Assembly: GCA_011049465.1 (NCBI GenBank)
Contig: DSBP01000040.1
Location: 1-6,515, forward strand
DNA length: 6,515 nucleotides
From: a bacterium
GTDB taxonomy: Bacteria > Oederibacteriota > PGYV01 > DSBP01
Direction of reading: 5' to 3'
The translations under genes were made by a program, and so were the position numbers. Positions within the stretch are counted from its first letter, which is position 1; every line of letters begins with the position of its first letter. This document shows positions 5,134 through 6,515 of this stretch, one piece after another. Below the pieces are notes generated by a model. It was not told where the DNA came from. It was given only the letters and a program-made list of their open reading frames with translations, and did not search any database.

Positions 5134-6515
5134 CTATTTGAGTATTGTAAAGGCCGGCAACTCACTTCTTGTTTTCCTGCCCTCTTCATTTTCCGCTGTT
5201 ATGACATAATAATAACTTCCGTTCGCGAGCCCTTGAAGGGAAGCAGCCGGTATGCTCAGCGTTCTCACTCCTGCCCACGGGGAATCAGGGAATTCGATGC
5301 TTCTGATACGGCGCAACGCGGATGTATATATGGAGACCTTCACGTCCCTGTGTTTTTGGCTGAAATCAGCCCTTATTCTCAAATCCGCCCCCTGCCCCGG
5401 ATTATAGGGGTTCGGGTAAGCGATTGTATCGGTAATCTCAAATTTTTCCCTGTCTTCCGGCACCGGTGTTTGTGTGAGCGTAACGGTAAATACATTTGTC
5501 GGCGTGTATGAGGCTGTGGGTGTGCGTGTAAATGTGTTTGTCGGTGTAACCGTAAAAGTATTTTCCGGCGTGTATGTAACGGTCGGCGTAACCGTAAAAG
5601 TATCTTCCGGCGTATTGGTTGCCGAAGGCGTGTGCGTGTGAGTATTTTCAGGGGTATTCGTCGCGGTTGGCGTCCGTGTGAATGTTCCTGTGGCTGTATA
5701 TGTGCCTGTAGGTGTTGCGGTGAATGTACTTGTCGGCAGCGGAACGCCGATTGCCACCACATTGCTCTCCGCGGGGCCGCCTGTTACAGCCCAGGCTCCC
5801 ACAGCATCAATACCGCTTGCGCTTCCCTCAAAGGTTACAACACCCGAAGAATCGGCATTATATGTCCAGGTAAACTCAACACTTCCCGCCGCCGGTACGG
5901 AGGCCGCTGAAGAAGGGCTTGTCAACACTGAGACCGAACCATCACCCGCAGCAACAAGGCCTGAAGGCATCACATTGTCAGCAGCCGTGTTCCCTGAATT
6001 TGTTACAACCATTATGACCGTTATTGTATCTCCAGCATTAACCGTATCGGGAGATCCGGTTAGCTGAATTATCAGATAAGCTCCGGATGTGGCTGTTGCG
6101 GTCGGTGTATTTTCCCTGGTAACCGTTAAAGTCGGTGTGGAAACCGGCGTGTTTGTTGCTGTTTCTGTCGGAGTATCCGCGGGTATATCAGTGGGTGTAT
6201 ATGTGGGCGTTTGTGTATATGTTTCAACAACGATGGCAGTATATGTCCTTGTTGGTGTAAATGTAAGCGTCGGGCTCGCGGTAAAGGTTGCGGTAATTGA
6301 CGGGGTAACTGTGGCCGTATCGTCCGAGGGCGTTATTGTTGCTGTTCCTGTCGGTGTGGCTGTAAACGTGGATGCAGGGGTATTGGTTGATGTGGCTGTA
6401 AAACTTGGCGTAGATGTTCCTGTAACCGTGGGCGTCGGGCTCGCGGTAAAGGTTGCGGTAATTGACGGGGTAACTGTGGCCGTATCGTCCGAGGGCGTTA
6501 TTGTTGCTGTTCCTG
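5134..6515 (-). CDS. Thr/Pro-rich modular secreted or surface protein, 5' end outside window
   Basis: The frame is open from the right edge to TAG at 5136-5134, giving 459 visible residues; an internal ATG at 6012 is not the start. Visible residues 1-142 are a linker in which nearly every second residue is Thr (T-x-T-P-T-x-T). Residues about 143-257 form a beta-rich Ig-like domain in the DUF11/CARDB style, with AGDTITVIMVVTNSGNTAADN and ending in SNVVAI. Residues about 258-350 are a second Thr/Pro linker. Residues about 358-459 form a terminal domain opening with IAYPNPYNPG and closing with LANGSYYYVITAENEEGRK, like the FlgD-Ig/T9SS type A-like domains at the ends of exported proteins. Known roles of such domains are anchoring or sorting outside the inner membrane. 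The Thr tracts suggest an extended, possibly glycosylated stalk. Signal peptide and biological role cannot be seen here. Confidence 0.85.
   Translation of the reverse strand, partial: GTATITPSDDTATVTPSITATFTASPTPTVTGTSTPSFTATSTNTPASTFTATPTGTATITPSDDTATVTPSITATFTASPTLTFTPTRTYTAIVVETYTQTPTYTPTDIPADTPTETATNTPVSTPTLTVTRENTPTATATSGAYLIIQLTGSPDTVNAGDTITVIMVVTNSGNTAADNVMPSGLVAAGDGSVSVLTSPSSAASVPAAGSVEFTWTYNADSSGVVTFEGSASGIDAVGAWAVTGGPAESNVVAIGVPLPTSTFTATPTGTYTATGTFTRTPTATNTPENTHTHTPSATNTPEDTFTVTPTVTYTPENTFTVTPTNTFTRTPTASYTPTNVFTVTLTQTPVPEDREKFEITDTIAYPNPYNPGQGADLRIRADFSQKHRDVKVSIYTSALRRIRSIEFPDSPWAGVRTLSIPAASLQGLANGSYYYVITAENEEGRKTRSELPAFTILK
5543..5710 (-). repeat. Array of four 42-bp units encoding a 14-residue Thr/Pro repeat
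   Basis: Units start at 5543, 5585, 5627 and 5669 at an exact 42-bp period. Each encodes a form of ATNTPENTFTVTPT. The first two units are closest (27 of the first 30 bases identical); the others have diverged mainly at the variable positions between the Thr codons. The array lies in the second linker of the secreted protein, in frame, so unit gain or loss would change stalk length without breaking the gene. Confidence 0.8.
6267..6515 (-). repeat. Exact 84-bp direct repeat at 165-bp spacing in the first Thr-rich linker
   Basis: Bases 6267-6350 recur without a single difference at 6432-6515, where the window ends. The spacing is 165 bp, exactly 55 codons, so this is an in-frame tandem duplication, or the end of a longer array running out of the window. 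Each copy encodes a stretch including SATFTATISPTVTATDD-like order in reverse-strand reading; the distinctive landmark is the pair of Asp residues followed by Ser-Pro-Thr read on the plus-complement. Perfect identity at synonymous sites indicates a recent duplication or ongoing gene conversion. Confidence 0.85.

Noticed and set aside
4907..5209. Plus-strand 100-residue open frame across the gene-free region
   Set aside because: It runs through both REP-like hairpins and into the antisense of the secreted-protein gene, with no domain or good ribosome binding site.
5134..6012. Start of the Thr-rich protein at the ATG at 6012
   Set aside because: The reading frame continues upstream without a stop to the window edge, and this Met is inside a beta strand of the Ig-like domain.
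5101..6067. Plus-strand open frames opposite the Thr-rich gene
   Set aside because: Low-complexity Val/Gly-rich or Cys/Arg-rich translations are what the antisense of Thr-Pro repeats gives; no independent support.
5543..6515. CRISPR array
   Set aside because: The repeats are coding, in frame, adjoin without unique spacers and encode Thr/Pro-rich protein sequence.

Overview
The window reads as a bacterial chromosome fragment in which every supported gene lies on the minus strand, so transcription runs from right to left. It holds a glycolytic/secretion operon (gap, pgk, tpiA, secG), a two-gene nucleotidyltransferase/HEPN cassette just upstream of it, a gene-free stretch with a REPIN-like pair of hairpins, and the 3' part of a gene for a very threonine-rich secreted or surface protein. 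The long alternating TxTPTxT linkers, combined with a C-terminal domain that opens with YPNPYNP, remind me of uncultured candidate phyla such as Goldbacteria and of other bacteria with T9SS/FlgD-like C-terminal domains. That placement is an impression from protein style, not a proof.

Layout in transcription order. From 6515 to 5134 is the secreted protein. Its N-terminus lies outside the window. It consists of a Thr-rich tract, an Ig/DUF11-like domain, a second Thr-rich tract and a FlgD/T9SS-like terminal domain. From 5133 to 4707 there is no gene, but two covarying hairpins with GTAG feet sit in inverted orientation. At 4706-4659 is a near-consensus promoter overlaid by two tandem 19-bp inverted-repeat operators. 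It drives a winged-helix/nucleotidyltransferase protein (4643-4059), which overlaps by ATGA a HEPN-domain protein (4062-3649). At 3602-3574 is the probable promoter of the glycolytic operon, with eight consecutive Cs in its spacer. It is followed by a 5' leader with two palindromic structures. Then come gap (3478-2465), an intercistronic hairpin, pgk (2367-1150), tpiA (1132-371) and secG (346 to the window edge).

gap, pgk and tpiA encode consecutive or connected steps of lower glycolysis (triose-phosphate interconversion, oxidation to 1,3-bisphosphoglycerate, ATP-forming transfer to ADP). secG after tpiA is a common bacterial arrangement that adds a subunit of the Sec translocon. The wHTH-nucleotidyltransferase/HEPN pair looks like a self-regulating toxin-antitoxin-like or stress module. 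The operator array at its promoter is the most specific unexplained signal here. The secreted protein seems unrelated in function to its neighbours; its gene carries an exact in-frame 84-bp repeat at 165-bp spacing and a 42-bp repeat array, so its linker length probably evolves quickly.
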